In this document: piece by piece, positions 13,735 through 24,300 of the stretch
How the letters are laid out: every line of letters begins with the position of its first letter
Position numbering within the stretch: position 1 is the stretch's first letter
The notes under the pieces: model-generated
Database searches by the model: none
The model's input: the letters and a program-made list of their open reading frames with translations, nothing else
Told to the model about the DNA's origin: nothing
DNA from: a virus
DNA: 33,707 nt
Reading direction: 5' to 3' (one strand)
IMG/VR virus record: IMGVR_UViG_3300030110_002194
Span: 1-33,707 of that record
Made by a program: the position numbers and the translations under genes

Positions 13735-15711
13735 ATGCCTGATTTTTCTGGACAATTACAAATAGGTGGGGCTGATAATGATTATTCTCCAAGACTTGTT
13801 AGAGGTAGAGATGTAGATATATCTGCAGGTTCTTCTGAACTTACTAATACAAATCTTGCAGATGCAGATTTATTTTTAGTAGATGATGTAAGTACAAACA
13901 ATCCTTTAACAAGCAGTGCAAGTCCTGGTATGCAATCAGGAACTAAGAAAATACTTGCATCTTCTATGAAGACTTATTTTCAAACAGGTCTTCAAACAAC
14001 ATTAACATTTGGTATATCTGAACATAGTTTAATTAAATGTGGTACTGGAATTGTAGATGATGATTTTATAAGAGTTAATGGTACTACATTAGAAGGTTTA
14101 AATGCAAGTGAAGTTAAAACTGCATTAAGTTTAGCTAAAGCAGATGTAGGACTAGGTAATGTTGATAATACATCAGATGCAGATAAACCAATCTCCACAG
14201 CTACACAAAATGCTTTAAACGCTAAACAAGATACTCTTGTATTTGGTAAGTCAAATGGTAATGCTTTAAAGAGTGAAGAAGCATTAGCTACAGGTGAAGT
14301 TTTATTAATGGGTACTAATCATGTGCAAGGTCAATCTCTTTTAGATTTTAGAACTGCTTTGTTAGTATTGCCTATTGGAGGTGGTACTTTAAATGGTCAA
14401 TTAAAATTAGATTTTAGTGATGGAGATTCAGCTCCCTCTACAGATGGTCATATACTTGATACAGATAATACAACTTTCAATGATGCAACTACAAGTGCAA
14501 GTGGAACAGTATCACAATTTTATACTTATAAACTTTCTAAAGCAACTTTAACAGCTACAAATGCTTCTATTACAACAACTGATTCAGCTACATTATATTT
14601 AGAAGGAGCTACTGTTGCATCTACAAATCAGACTATAACTAATAACTATGCTCTTCAATTAGGTGGTGGAAATATTAAACTACCTAATGATAGCAAGATA
14701 CTATTTGGTGATGCAGGTGAATATATTAAAGGTGATGGTACAGACTTAACAATAGCTTCAAGTGGAGATATTATTTTAGATGCAGATGGTGGAGATGTTA
14801 CTATACAAGATAGTGGTTCAGCTACTCCAAGATTAGCATTAAAGAATACATCTGACCAATATGGTACACCTCCTGTACTTTCATTTGAAGTTAATCCAAG
14901 TAATGATGTAGGTGCTGCAGGTGATGATATAGGTAGGATAGATTTTAAAAGTGATGATGCTGGAGGAAATGTAACTACATATACTCAAATAATTGGAGAG
15001 ATAGCTGTAGCTACTGATGGACAAGAGGGTGGTAAACTTAGCTTAAAAGTAGCATCACATGATTCTGAAATGAATGATGGATTAATAATTCAAGATGGAA
15101 GTCAAGAAGATGAAGTTGATGTTACTATTGGAAATGGTGATAATTCTCTTACAATTATAAAAGGTAGATTAGCATTTGGAGATAGTGCTACCTTTGCAAA
15201 TATTATATTGGATGAAGATGATTTTGCAACAAATAGCAATTCAGCATTACCTACACAGCAATCTGTAAAAGCATATGTAGATAATACTATTAGAGATATT
15301 AAAGCAAGTGGTTTTAATTACAGTTCTACAGCAGGTACAAAAGTATATATTCCTTTAGGAGCAACTACAGGAGAATTTACAAGTTTATCAGGTGCAAATG
15401 AATTTAGAAATTTTGTAGTACCTTATGATGGATATTTAGATCAAGTTGTTTTTAGAAGTGAAGAAGCTTGTGGATCAACAATAGTTGGTTTTCATAAATC
15501 ATCAACAGGAACAGAAATACCAAGCTCTACAGCAAGTGCTACAGTTACAGTAGATATGACAGCAGATGATACTGCATTTAAATTTGACTTCACTTCTAAT
15601 AATACATTTAGTGCAGGGGATATAATAGCTATTAGCTTTGATCCTACAAATGATGCAAACGATACAAATGCTACAATAGTTTTAGTTTATGATGCTAGTC
15701 AAGGTGTGTAA
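13735..15711 (+). CDS. Long tail fibre with C-terminal jelly-roll-like domain
   Basis: A 658-residue fibre with ribosome site aggag eight bases before ATG. Residues about 130-164 contain ADVGLGNVDNTSDADKPIS and TATQNALNAK, a segment seen again and again in phage tail fibres (trimeric stalk repeat). A beta-rich shaft follows (ILFGDAGEYIKGDGTDLTIA, GDIILDADGGDVTIQDSG). Near residue 500, SALPTQQSVKAYVDNTI is the usual coiled trimerisation element. The last 140 residues form a separate beta domain (KVYIPLGATTGEF, NFVVPYDGYLDQVVFRSE) resembling a jelly-roll receptor-binding head. No cleavage or sialidase motif is seen. Confidence 0.8.
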   Translation: MPDFSGQLQIGGADNDYSPRLVRGRDVDISAGSSELTNTNLADADLFLVDDVSTNNPLTSSASPGMQSGTKKILASSMKTYFQTGLQTTLTFGISEHSLIKCGTGIVDDDFIRVNGTTLEGLNASEVKTALSLAKADVGLGNVDNTSDADKPISTATQNALNAKQDTLVFGKSNGNALKSEEALATGEVLLMGTNHVQGQSLLDFRTALLVLPIGGGTLNGQLKLDFSDGDSAPSTDGHILDTDNTTFNDATTSASGTVSQFYTYKLSKATLTATNASITTTDSATLYLEGATVASTNQTITNNYALQLGGGNIKLPNDSKILFGDAGEYIKGDGTDLTIASSGDIILDADGGDVTIQDSGSATPRLALKNTSDQYGTPPVLSFEVNPSNDVGAAGDDIGRIDFKSDDAGGNVTTYTQIIGEIAVATDGQEGGKLSLKVASHDSEMNDGLIIQDGSQEDEVDVTIGNGDNSLTIIKGRLAFGDSATFANIILDEDDFATNSNSALPTQQSVKAYVDNTIRDIKASGFNYSSTAGTKVYIPLGATTGEFTSLSGANEFRNFVVPYDGYLDQVVFRSEEACGSTIVGFHKSSTGTEIPSSTASATVTVDMTADDTAFKFDFTSNNTFSAGDIIAISFDPTNDANDTNATIVLVYDASQGV

Positions 15712-15727
15712 TATAATTAAAATTAAT

Positions 15728-15756
15728 TTGAATAAGACTATAAATATTAATAAAAT
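15728..15756 (+). promoter_or_regulatory. Possible sigma70-type promoter before the ejection genes
   Basis: TTGAAT (15728-15733) and TAAAAT (15751-15756) are separated by 17 bases within the 71-base gap 15712-15782, which otherwise holds no gene. The gap separates the fibres from the ejection block. In DNA this AT-rich such matches arise often by chance. Confidence 0.3.
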
Positions 15757-15782
15757 AGATATATCTGAAATAGGAGTTTTTT

Positions 15783-16376
15783 GTGAATTATAAAAAGTAT
15801 CAAGAAGGTGGGCAAACAACTGCTCCTGTGATGACTCAATCTCTCGCTAATGTATTATTAAAAATACAAGGCAATCAAGATAAGAAAAAAATATTAGATG
15901 CTGAAAAAGAAATTGAAGCAAAGCTTGAAGAAGAAATTATTAAAGCTGAACAAGTTGCTCGAGAACAAGATTTATATTCTGCTATAGGTAAACTTATAGG
16001 TGGTTATGGTGGAGCAGGGTTAGCAACAATGTCTCCAAAAACTAAAAGATTTGCACCAATAGCTGGAGCTGTAGGAGATGTATTTGGAAGTTTTGCAGGC
16101 AAAGAATTAGCTGGAGATTATAAAGCTCCTGATGTATCTGATTTAGATATAGAAATTCCACAAACAATGTTTTATTCTGATGAAGCTAGAATGCTTGCTG
16201 AAACTGGAGAATCTGGATTACAAGACATAGAAGATAGATCAGGAAAATCTGAAAAAGATTTAAGAGATAAGATATTATTATCAGCTGTTAGCAGTTTGCC
16301 TGTATATGGAGAATCTATATCTGGAGATGATTGGTTATCTACTTTATTTGGCAGAGATACAGAGGTAGAATCATAA
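15783..16376 (+). CDS. Putative internal virion (ejection) protein with QEGG N-terminus
   Basis: A 197-residue protein starting at GTG 15783, with taggag about eight bases upstream. It begins MNYKKYQEGGQTTAPVMTQS; the KYQEGG motif recurs in the next gene. Residues about 45-65 are a charged helix (EIEAKLEEEIIKAEQVAREQ). Residues 66-105 are Gly/Ala-rich and hydrophobic (AIGKLIGGYGGAGLATMSPK, PIAGAVGDVFGSFAGKELA) and could insert into a membrane during DNA delivery. No family is recognised, but the plan and place resemble the first small ejection proteins of podoviruses. Confidence 0.5.
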   Translation: MNYKKYQEGGQTTAPVMTQSLANVLLKIQGNQDKKKILDAEKEIEAKLEEEIIKAEQVAREQDLYSAIGKLIGGYGGAGLATMSPKTKRFAPIAGAVGDVFGSFAGKELAGDYKAPDVSDLDIEIPQTMFYSDEARMLAETGESGLQDIEDRSGKSEKDLRDKILLSAVSSLPVYGESISGDDWLSTLFGRDTEVES

Positions 16377-16378
16377 AT

Positions 16379-17260
16379 ATGAGAATAAAAAGTTTATTAC
16401 AAAAGTTTCAAGAAGGTGGATATTTAGATGAATTATCAGGTATTGACTTTAGTAATCCAGCTAACTTTGCTTTGTATCAAGAATTAGCAGGTTTAGAAGG
16501 TCAAGAGTTTGCAGATGCAATGTTAGAAAACTTTGGAATGCAACAGCAAGAAATTTTAGATGAACAGGGTAATCCTACAGGAGAGTTTCAAGATTTTTCT
16601 GTATTATTTCAACAATATGATTCAACAGCAGAAGAAGCCCTTAGAGACACTTTTACAACAGCTAAAGATAAAGCTAAATCAAGAGCAAGAAACAATCTAG
16701 CAGAGGCATTTCAATTAGCCAGAACAACTCCTGGAGGTTTTGGTGGTGTTGGCAAACCATTACAGTCTGCTTTAGGCAGAGTTTTTTCTGAAAGAGACAC
16801 AGCTTTTGATACTGCACAACAACAATATTATGGTGGGGCTTTTGATTTACAAGAAGATTTTGCAAGTTCATTTGAAGATCAATTAGCTAATCTTAGTGCT
16901 ATGGGTGTTGAGTTTATAAATCCTTTAAATCCTGATGAAAGTGATGAAGGAGAAGGTGATGAAGGAGAAGGTGGAAATGAAGATGTAGTAATTGATGATT
17001 CTACTGAAGAAGTTAATCCTACTGATCCTACTGATCCTACTGATATTTACACAGACTTTGGAGAAGATTTTGGTGGTGGTGGCTTTGATGCTGGTCCTGG
17101 ACAAGGAGAAGATAACTCTTGTAATAATCCACAGTTTGCTGCTGCATATCCAAATTTATGCAATCCATCTAATGTTAATTTTGATGATACAGCTCAAGAA
17201 GCTGGAGGAGATATGCTAGGAAATCCTTTTAAAACTGGTGAAGTATTTGGAGGAAATTAA
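16379..17260 (+). CDS. Putative internal virion protein with QEGG N-terminus and acidic repeats
   Basis: A 293-residue protein. I chose ATG 16379 over an in-frame ATG at 16331, which would add an unlike hydrophobic stretch overlapping the previous gene, because 16379 puts KFQEGG at residues 9-14, matching the previous protein's start. Residues 20-185 are mostly helical, Gln/Ala-rich. Residues about 185-245 are an extremely acidic linker built from tandem repeats (DEGEGDEGEGG, PTDPTDPTD). A Gly-rich tail contains GEDFGGGGFDAGPGQGED. The acidic stretch may be disordered and bind basic partners or mimic DNA. Its stop overlaps the next start as TAATG. Confidence 0.5.
   Translation: MRIKSLLQKFQEGGYLDELSGIDFSNPANFALYQELAGLEGQEFADAMLENFGMQQQEILDEQGNPTGEFQDFSVLFQQYDSTAEEALRDTFTTAKDKAKSRARNNLAEAFQLARTTPGGFGGVGKPLQSALGRVFSERDTAFDTAQQQYYGGAFDLQEDFASSFEDQLANLSAMGVEFINPLNPDESDEGEGDEGEGGNEDVVIDDSTEEVNPTDPTDPTDIYTDFGEDFGGGGFDAGPGQGEDNSCNNPQFAAAYPNLCNPSNVNFDDTAQEAGGDMLGNPFKTGEVFGGN
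16943..17044 (+). repeat. Short in-frame tandem repeats (15-base x2 and 9-base x3)
   Basis: Bases 16943-16957 and 16958-16972 are identical copies of gatgaaggagaaggt (DEGEG). Bases 17018-17044 are three copies of cctactgat (PTD). Both keep the reading frame, so slippage would change only the length of the acidic linker. Confidence 0.85.
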
Positions 17261-18834
17261 TGGCTATTAGATTCGAAGACACAAGCCCTGTTGCAGATTT
17301 TCTTAGAAATGAATTTCAAGATACAGTTTTAAATGTAACTAGATCTTTACAAGCTAGTGATGAAAAAAAAGAAAAAGAACAACAAGCTGAAGAATTAAAA
17401 TTAACTGAAATTAGAGCTACTAATATACTTAATGATTTAGAAAGTGCATCTAAAAACAATAATACATTAGATCCTTCTGAGATAGATAGATTTACAGATG
17501 GTATAGCTGCATTAAGAGCTACAGATCCAGATAGTAAAATAATACAAGCTACAGCAGATGGTGTGCAGAAGACTTTTAATAATGTTATTAATCAACAATA
17601 TGATACTATGGCTAGTATAAATGAAATTAAAAATATTCAAAACAGAGCTGAAAGAGCATTAAGTGCTGAGTATCAAAGTGGAGATTTAGATAGTTTAATT
17701 TCAGATTTAAATAATGTTGTTATGAATGTAGGTGGAACTTATAGTTCAAATGTTATTGATAGAACACAATTAAAAACTAGTCAATTATTAGATCAAGTTA
17801 CTCTTTTAAATAATTTAAAGAAAGAAGATGTTAGCGAAGAAGATGGATTGCAACTAGATGAAGCTAAAACTAAACTAGGAATAGTTGGTAAAACTCTTGA
17901 TGGTATAGATGGATTTCAAAGTAATACTTATCAAGAATTAATTAAATCAGCAGATTCTTTTATGAAAAGAGGTGATTATAAATTTGCAGCAGAATTATTT
18001 GATAAAGCAAAACTTAATCAAACTCAAGAAGCTTCTAAAGCTAGAGATATACAAAACTTATTAGATATTTTTTATAGTCCTGAAGGAGAATTAAAAGAAG
18101 AGTTTGTTAAAAGAAATGCAAATGTTTTTGATGGTTATAATAAGATGGTTCAAGTTCCTTTTGTTGATTTATTAAATACTGCAATAAATGATGCTCAAGC
18201 TGGTAACTTTGATCAATCTAAAAAGAATTTAAATTTAATTCCAAAAAGTATTAGAGCTAGTGAAAATGCTTTAAATGAATACAAATTAAGAGAAGCAAAA
18301 GAAAATGATAAAATAGAAGAAGCTTTAATGAAAGAAACTTCTATTAAAAAAACTCTTAATATAAATCAAACTATAAAAGATATGAATCCTTCTGATGTAA
18401 GTTTAGATGGTCTTTCTATTAAAGATAAAACTAAAATTAGAGAAGTATTTGATGATATTAAAAATTGGTCTTTTATAAAAACTACAAAAATACCAGATGC
18501 TGAAAAAGTTAGACTTAAGTATATAGATATTAATAAAAAGTTTGCAGATATGTTTGTTACTTTTGAAAGTGAAGATACTGATACTGATTTTTCACCTAAT
18601 TTAGTAGGGAAAATAAAACAATATGCTTCTGCAACTAATGAAATAGATAAAGAATTAGCTTCTAAAGCTATTGTAAAATTAATTAAAGATGGAAATGAAA
18701 TTGAAAATATTGATCTTAAATTAATAGGTAAAGGTAGCTCAACTAAACACACTATATTTAGAAATAAACTTAGACAGATACTAACATTAATAGATGATTA
18801 TGAAGTTTTAGATAATAATTTAAATGAGCAATAA
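17260..18834 (+). CDS. Putative internal virion protein, helical/coiled coil
   Basis: A 524-residue protein whose ATG overlaps the preceding stop (TAATG), with ribosome site aggaaa. It is nearly all helical and highly charged (SLQASDEKKEKEQQAEELKL near residue 35, and many heptad-like stretches), with no membrane helix or enzyme motif. Long soluble helical proteins of this kind, next to giant proteins, resemble ejection-core components such as T7 gp15-type proteins. That is inference from shape and order, not a recognised family. Confidence 0.5.
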   Translation: MAIRFEDTSPVADFLRNEFQDTVLNVTRSLQASDEKKEKEQQAEELKLTEIRATNILNDLESASKNNNTLDPSEIDRFTDGIAALRATDPDSKIIQATADGVQKTFNNVINQQYDTMASINEIKNIQNRAERALSAEYQSGDLDSLISDLNNVVMNVGGTYSSNVIDRTQLKTSQLLDQVTLLNNLKKEDVSEEDGLQLDEAKTKLGIVGKTLDGIDGFQSNTYQELIKSADSFMKRGDYKFAAELFDKAKLNQTQEASKARDIQNLLDIFYSPEGELKEEFVKRNANVFDGYNKMVQVPFVDLLNTAINDAQAGNFDQSKKNLNLIPKSIRASENALNEYKLREAKENDKIEEALMKETSIKKTLNINQTIKDMNPSDVSLDGLSIKDKTKIREVFDDIKNWSFIKTTKIPDAEKVRLKYIDINKKFADMFVTFESEDTDTDFSPNLVGKIKQYASATNEIDKELASKAIVKLIKDGNEIENIDLKLIGKGSSTKHTIFRNKLRQILTLIDDYEVLDNNLNEQ

Positions 18835-18837
18835 TTT

Positions 18838-21396
18838 ATGGATAAATCTCAAGTTTATAAAATTTTTCTTGAAAGATATGGTGAGTCTTTAGAGTTTCAA
18901 GGATTAAATGAAGATGATTTTTTAAGAAAATATATTGAGAATTATGCTACTGATTTAGAAAAACAAAAATACAATCTAAATAATATATATCAAAATCTTC
19001 CTAGAACAGAATTAGTTGATCCAGGTGTTCAAGCTAATGTTTCAACTTCCTTTGGATATTCATTCCCAACAAAAGAGCAAGCTTTAAAACCTTTTGAAAT
19101 AACTGCAAAAACTTTATTAACTAAACTTTCTCCATTAACTCCAGTTGATCCTATGGAAAGAAAATTTTTTGAACCAGAACAAACTATTGATTATAGTAAA
19201 AAAACTAGAGATACATTCCCTAGACTTTTAGTTGAATCTGTAGCAAATGATAATAAAATAATTGAAGAATCTGTTTTAAATAAAATAAATTCTAATCCTA
19301 AATATAAAGCACATTTTTTATATAGAAAACAAAATCCATTAAGTTATCCAAGTTCTTTAGCTGATCTTGCAGAATATGCTGGTATGGTAGTTCCTGAAGT
19401 AGGGAGTCAGATTGTAGCATATGGTTTAGGTGGTCCAGCTTTAGGTACAGCATATAATGCTACTAGAATTTTTGGTGGAGAAATGGCAGAAGATATACAA
19501 GAAGGATTAGATAGAGGTGAAGATCCTGAAAATATATTTAATACAGCTATTTTATCAGCAAGTTTATCTACAACAGCTCAAACAGTATTAGAAGCTGCAG
19601 GTATGCCAAAAGCATTAAAAACTAGATTTGGTACATCAAGAGCTAATAATGTATTAAATAAAATAAATAATAAACTTGGTAAAAGTATTTATTCTAAACT
19701 AAGAATAAATATAGGTGATTCAGCTAAATTAGCTGCAGGTAAAAAGTTTACTACTGGTGCTTTATTAGCAGCTGGACCAGCATTAAGAGAAGCTCTTACT
19801 GAAGTTTCACAGGGTGTAATAGATGAAGCAATAGATATGTATTTAGGATATGGAGATGCAGAAGATTTTAAACAAACATTACCTTTTGGTGGAGATGAGT
19901 TTGCTCAAAATTTAATTGGTGGATTAATGGGTGGAGGAATTTTTGGAGCTGCTGGTATTGCAAGAAAAACTAGAGACTTATATAAAGCAGCTGAAAAAAC
20001 AGAAGCATTAAATAATGAAGTATATATTGAAAATAGTTTACCTATAGGAGAACAAGAGCAATCTGTTAAAAGTAATGCTGATAAACAGTTTGTTCAAGAA
20101 AAACAAAATGAAAGAGAAGCTGCTAAAAATTTAAATAAAAATATACAAATTAATAATTTATTGCCTACTATAAAAACTACTGAAGACTATTTTAAACATA
20201 CAAGTCAGATTGTAGAAGGTGGAGGTATTTTTAATATAAATGAAATTAAAGATGGTAAAATAAAAGAAGATACTGATCAAGATACAAAAGATCTTGTTGT
20301 TTTAAATTCTCAAAAAAAATTAAATCCTAATCAAAAATTATTAGCTGCTTATCAAGCTTTAAAAAAGAAAGGTCTAAATGATAAAGCTATATTTGATTTA
20401 GTAGATGATGAAGATAAAAAGGATTTTGTAAAAGATGTTATATCTGGACAGATTCAAGAAAAAGGATTTGGAGATATTAGTAATAAAACTAAAGAAAAAT
20501 TAAAACAAGATACTAGAGATTCATTAGAATTACAAGGCAATCCTTTATCTTCTGAAGAAACTTTAAACTTAGTTAATGCAAAAAATCCTGCAGAAAGATT
20601 TAATATAATTAAAAAAGCTTATACTAGAGGTTATGAAGATCAACTTGATGATAAAGAATTAAAAAAAATAATATCACTTGCTCATCAAGAGTATGAACAA
20701 AAAAATAAAGATCAAGAACAAACAGGTGAAAAAGATTTAATAAGAAAAGAAGCCTCTGAAGAAATAAATAAAAATAAAGCTACTACAAAAACTATATCAG
20801 GTATTATATCTAATATGATAATGTCTAAAAATCCTGAAGAAGTTGTTAATAATTTAAAGTCTAATTATGGTATGTATAAAAATAGACCTGAAATATTAGA
20901 ACAAGCATTTAATAATCTTAATAATAAACAAGGTCAATTAGCTTTAACAAGATTAGTAAAATCTAATAAAAATTTATTAAAGAATGTAGAATTAGATAGT
21001 AAAGGTAAATTTAAAAGCACTCCAGCTAATATGCAGGCTTTAGCAAAATTTATGTCTAAAGGAGAACCTACTAAACAAAATATAACTTCTTTAAATTTAA
21101 AGGGTGATGCAGTTAAAAAAAGAGGTGAGACTAAATCTTATGATGAAGATAATATTGTTGAACAAGCTCAAGCTGATGAATATAAAAAAAGATTAGCTGC
21201 TATACAGGCTCAAGGAGCACAAGCTATTAATGTTACAGGAACAGATGATTCAAATAGCACAGCTAATAAAGTTAGAAAATACTACAATAAAAATGCTAGT
21301 CTTAAAAAAACTATAGATAAAACAAGTCCTACTATTGAACAAGAAACAGTTGATGCTTTACAACAAGACATAAATAATACGGAGATAGATTGCTAA
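18838..21396 (+). CDS. Large putative ejection protein with membrane-active central region
   Basis: An 852-residue protein three bases after the previous stop. The N-terminus (KIFLERYGESLEFQGLNEDD) resembles short helical openings of phage ejection proteins. Residues about 175-380 are Gly/Ala-rich and hydrophobic (EYAGMVVPEVGSQIVAYGLG, ALREALTEVSQGVIDEAIDM, NLIGGLMGGGIFGAAGIARK), a pattern common in ejection proteins that build a channel across the cell envelope. The C-terminal half is lysine-rich and helical. It ends in Asp-Cys, and its stop overlaps the next ATG as TAATG. I see no lytic-transglycosylase motif, so peptidoglycan cutting is not indicated here. Confidence 0.6.
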   Translation: MDKSQVYKIFLERYGESLEFQGLNEDDFLRKYIENYATDLEKQKYNLNNIYQNLPRTELVDPGVQANVSTSFGYSFPTKEQALKPFEITAKTLLTKLSPLTPVDPMERKFFEPEQTIDYSKKTRDTFPRLLVESVANDNKIIEESVLNKINSNPKYKAHFLYRKQNPLSYPSSLADLAEYAGMVVPEVGSQIVAYGLGGPALGTAYNATRIFGGEMAEDIQEGLDRGEDPENIFNTAILSASLSTTAQTVLEAAGMPKALKTRFGTSRANNVLNKINNKLGKSIYSKLRINIGDSAKLAAGKKFTTGALLAAGPALREALTEVSQGVIDEAIDMYLGYGDAEDFKQTLPFGGDEFAQNLIGGLMGGGIFGAAGIARKTRDLYKAAEKTEALNNEVYIENSLPIGEQEQSVKSNADKQFVQEKQNEREAAKNLNKNIQINNLLPTIKTTEDYFKHTSQIVEGGGIFNINEIKDGKIKEDTDQDTKDLVVLNSQKKLNPNQKLLAAYQALKKKGLNDKAIFDLVDDEDKKDFVKDVISGQIQEKGFGDISNKTKEKLKQDTRDSLELQGNPLSSEETLNLVNAKNPAERFNIIKKAYTRGYEDQLDDKELKKIISLAHQEYEQKNKDQEQTGEKDLIRKEASEEINKNKATTKTISGIISNMIMSKNPEEVVNNLKSNYGMYKNRPEILEQAFNNLNNKQGQLALTRLVKSNKNLLKNVELDSKGKFKSTPANMQALAKFMSKGEPTKQNITSLNLKGDAVKKRGETKSYDEDNIVEQAQADEYKKRLAAIQAQGAQAINVTGTDDSNSTANKVRKYYNKNASLKKTIDKTSPTIEQETVDALQQDINNTEIDC

Positions 21397-24300
21397 TGGC
21401 AGATAAATGTTCACCTAAACAATATTTAGATGCTACTATAAATACATTTCAGAATTATATGGATAATGCTATATCTGGAGGATGGAGTATAGAATCCAGT
21501 ATTAAATCAATGATGACTGAATTAGTAAAAGAAGATTCTGATATACCAGCTAAAGCTTTCTATACTTTTTTAAGAGACCATGAAGAATATCAATTTATAG
21601 CACCAGAAGTATCTGAACTTATAAAGACTGGAGAAAACATTAACTTCTTATCAGGCATTGTTCAAACTCCTGTATTACAAGATTTTATAGATCCAAATGA
21701 TATAGATCCAATTATAAACTCACAAATGTTTTTAGAAGAATTAGATGCTGAAGAAGGTAAGAGTGATGAAGGTGATATAAAAACTACTAGCTATGAAACT
21801 ACAAATTTAATTGATACTATATTTTTAAAAGATGTAAGCTTAAGACTTACTAAGCAACAATATGCTCAAATAGCTACAGATGTTAGAGATTTAGATTTTG
21901 ATAATGCAATGAAATATATAGAAAGAAAATTGCAGACAGATAACTTAACAGATACTATAGCTAAAGAACAAGCTTGGAGAAAATGGTGGAACTCTAATCT
22001 ATCTATAAATAGAAGACCTACTAAATCAGAAGTTTATCTTTCAGATTTATATAAAAAGAAAGATGGAACACTTTATGTAGTAAAAGATAAATTAAAATTA
22101 CAATTAAAAGCTAAAGAAGGAACTAACTTTATTAATCCTAGAACAGGCAAGAGAGAACCTAATACAGAGTTTGTTCCTTTTTATGATAATAATATTGTTT
22201 ATGGTAAGAACAAAACTGATACTCTTGAAAATAGCACATACACTATGAGTATAAAAGATGGAATCCTTAGTGCTAAAAAAAGAAAAGATAATTCTATAGT
22301 TCACTTTCAAGCTAATCATAGAATGTCAGCAGCTTATTTAAAAGCTATAGATATACAGTTTATGTCTTTAGATTTAGGATTTAAAAGAACTTTAGTTGGA
22401 GCAGTTCCAGGAGATTCAGGTAAGCTTGTATTTGCTAAAATACTACCTGAACATTATTCTTTAATTCTACCTGTAAGTGAATTTAAATCTTTAGATAATA
22501 TATTAAAAGAATTGCCTAAACCTGTTTATGATAAAATTGTAGAGAATGATTATAAAGCTTTAAAAACATTAAATGATTTATCTTCAGATGATAATATAAA
22601 TGCAAATGATTTACAAGAATATTATAGAACTATTGAGGAAGTAGCAGAAGCTAAATACATTGAATACTTTACTAGTGAATTTGAAAATAACAATATAAAT
22701 AAAAATCATTTATCAGATTTTTTAAAGATAACAGGTACTTCACTTAGTGAAAGAGGTATAGAATTTCAAGAAGCTAAAGAAATAGTAAGACCAGAACAAG
22801 CTAGACTTGGTAAGATAGGAATGTTTTTAGAAGAGATTGCTAAACATCAATGGTGGCAAGCTATAAGTTCTCCAGACTATTTAAAGATGGGAAGCACTTT
22901 AGATTTATTAAATAGATTAAAACTTATGATGGCTAAAGGTGTAGTTCCTGTAGGTTCTGGTAAAAGAAAAGGTGTTGTAATAGATCCTAATACTACTAAC
23001 TGGTATATAGATGGTAAGCTTGTTAATCATATGTTAGATATAGATGCTTTAAATAAAAATATATATGTAGGTGATGGAACTATTTTTGCAGATACAAGTT
23101 TTTTTGAACAGCTTAAATTGGCTGGTATACCTGATATGAGAAGTGTAAAAACTGTTGGCTATATAAATGATAATAATGGATTTGGTGTAAATAAAGGTCA
23201 AAAAACTATTGCATTGCCAGGCTTAGAGATTAAAAGAAAAGATAATAATCAACTGTTAATTAAAACTGTATTATCTTCTGATGGTAAAAGTGTATCAATG
23301 GAAGGACCAGGTGGTAAACCTATAAATGAGTTTTTAACATTTGATGAAAGAAAACTACATACAGGAGAGTATAGCAAAACAAATACTATACAAACTTACA
23401 ATGAAGATAGTGAAAGAATACTTATAGAAGAAGGACCAGCAAAACTTAGTACAGCAGCTCCTTTTCAGTTTTTAGATTTACTAGGAGATCCTAGAAAAGA
23501 ACATCAAAAAGTTAAAAAAATACTTGAAGATCATGTTTTAAATGTAGCTGATAATTGGTTAAGTAGATTACAAAAAATGTCTATTAGTCCTAAAGCTTTA
23601 CAAATAGGTATGAAAAAAATGTTAGAGTATCATGGAGATGATATATTAACAGAAATGCAAAAACATTATAGGCATAGTAATTTAGCTTTAGCACATCCAC
23701 ATATTCTTAATTCAGCATTGCCTATGCTTACTAATCAATTTTTAAGAGATGGATTACTACAAGCTAGAGTAACAAACCAAAGATTGTATGGAGGTACTTT
23801 AGTTAAGTTTAAATTTGGCTTAGGAAAGTATGAGCCATCTAATCAAAACAATGTTTTAATTAGTATAAAAAATACTAAGATGAGAGATATTGTTTATAAT
23901 AAAATGATAAAAGATTCCAAAAAAGCTGGTATAGCATATAATAATAAAGATGCAACTGATGAAGATAAAAGAAAAATATTAAATGCATATTTAAAAAATA
24001 AAGATACCTGGGTATTAACTTTTAGAAAACCAGTTGATTCTTTACCAGCTGTTTCTTTAAAAAAGATAGAAAGATTTACAGGCTACTGGGATTCTAATGC
24101 TGCCTATCTTCATCCACAAGATGTTTTTGGCAGTAAAAGAGGAGACTATGATGGAGATACTTTAGGCTTAGAAATACTACCTGAAAATATTACAAAACAA
24201 TTAATACCATTAATAGGAACTAATAATATATTTACAGAACTACCTGTAGAATTAGCACACTTTAAAGACAAAGAAGGTTTAAGAGTTGATAATAATTTGT

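Noticed and set aside
16992-17219. 75-residue leucine/isoleucine-rich + strand frame
   Set aside because: It is a shifted reading of the acidic repeat region of the second QEGG gene; its hydrophobicity comes from GAT/GAA-rich repeats read out of frame.
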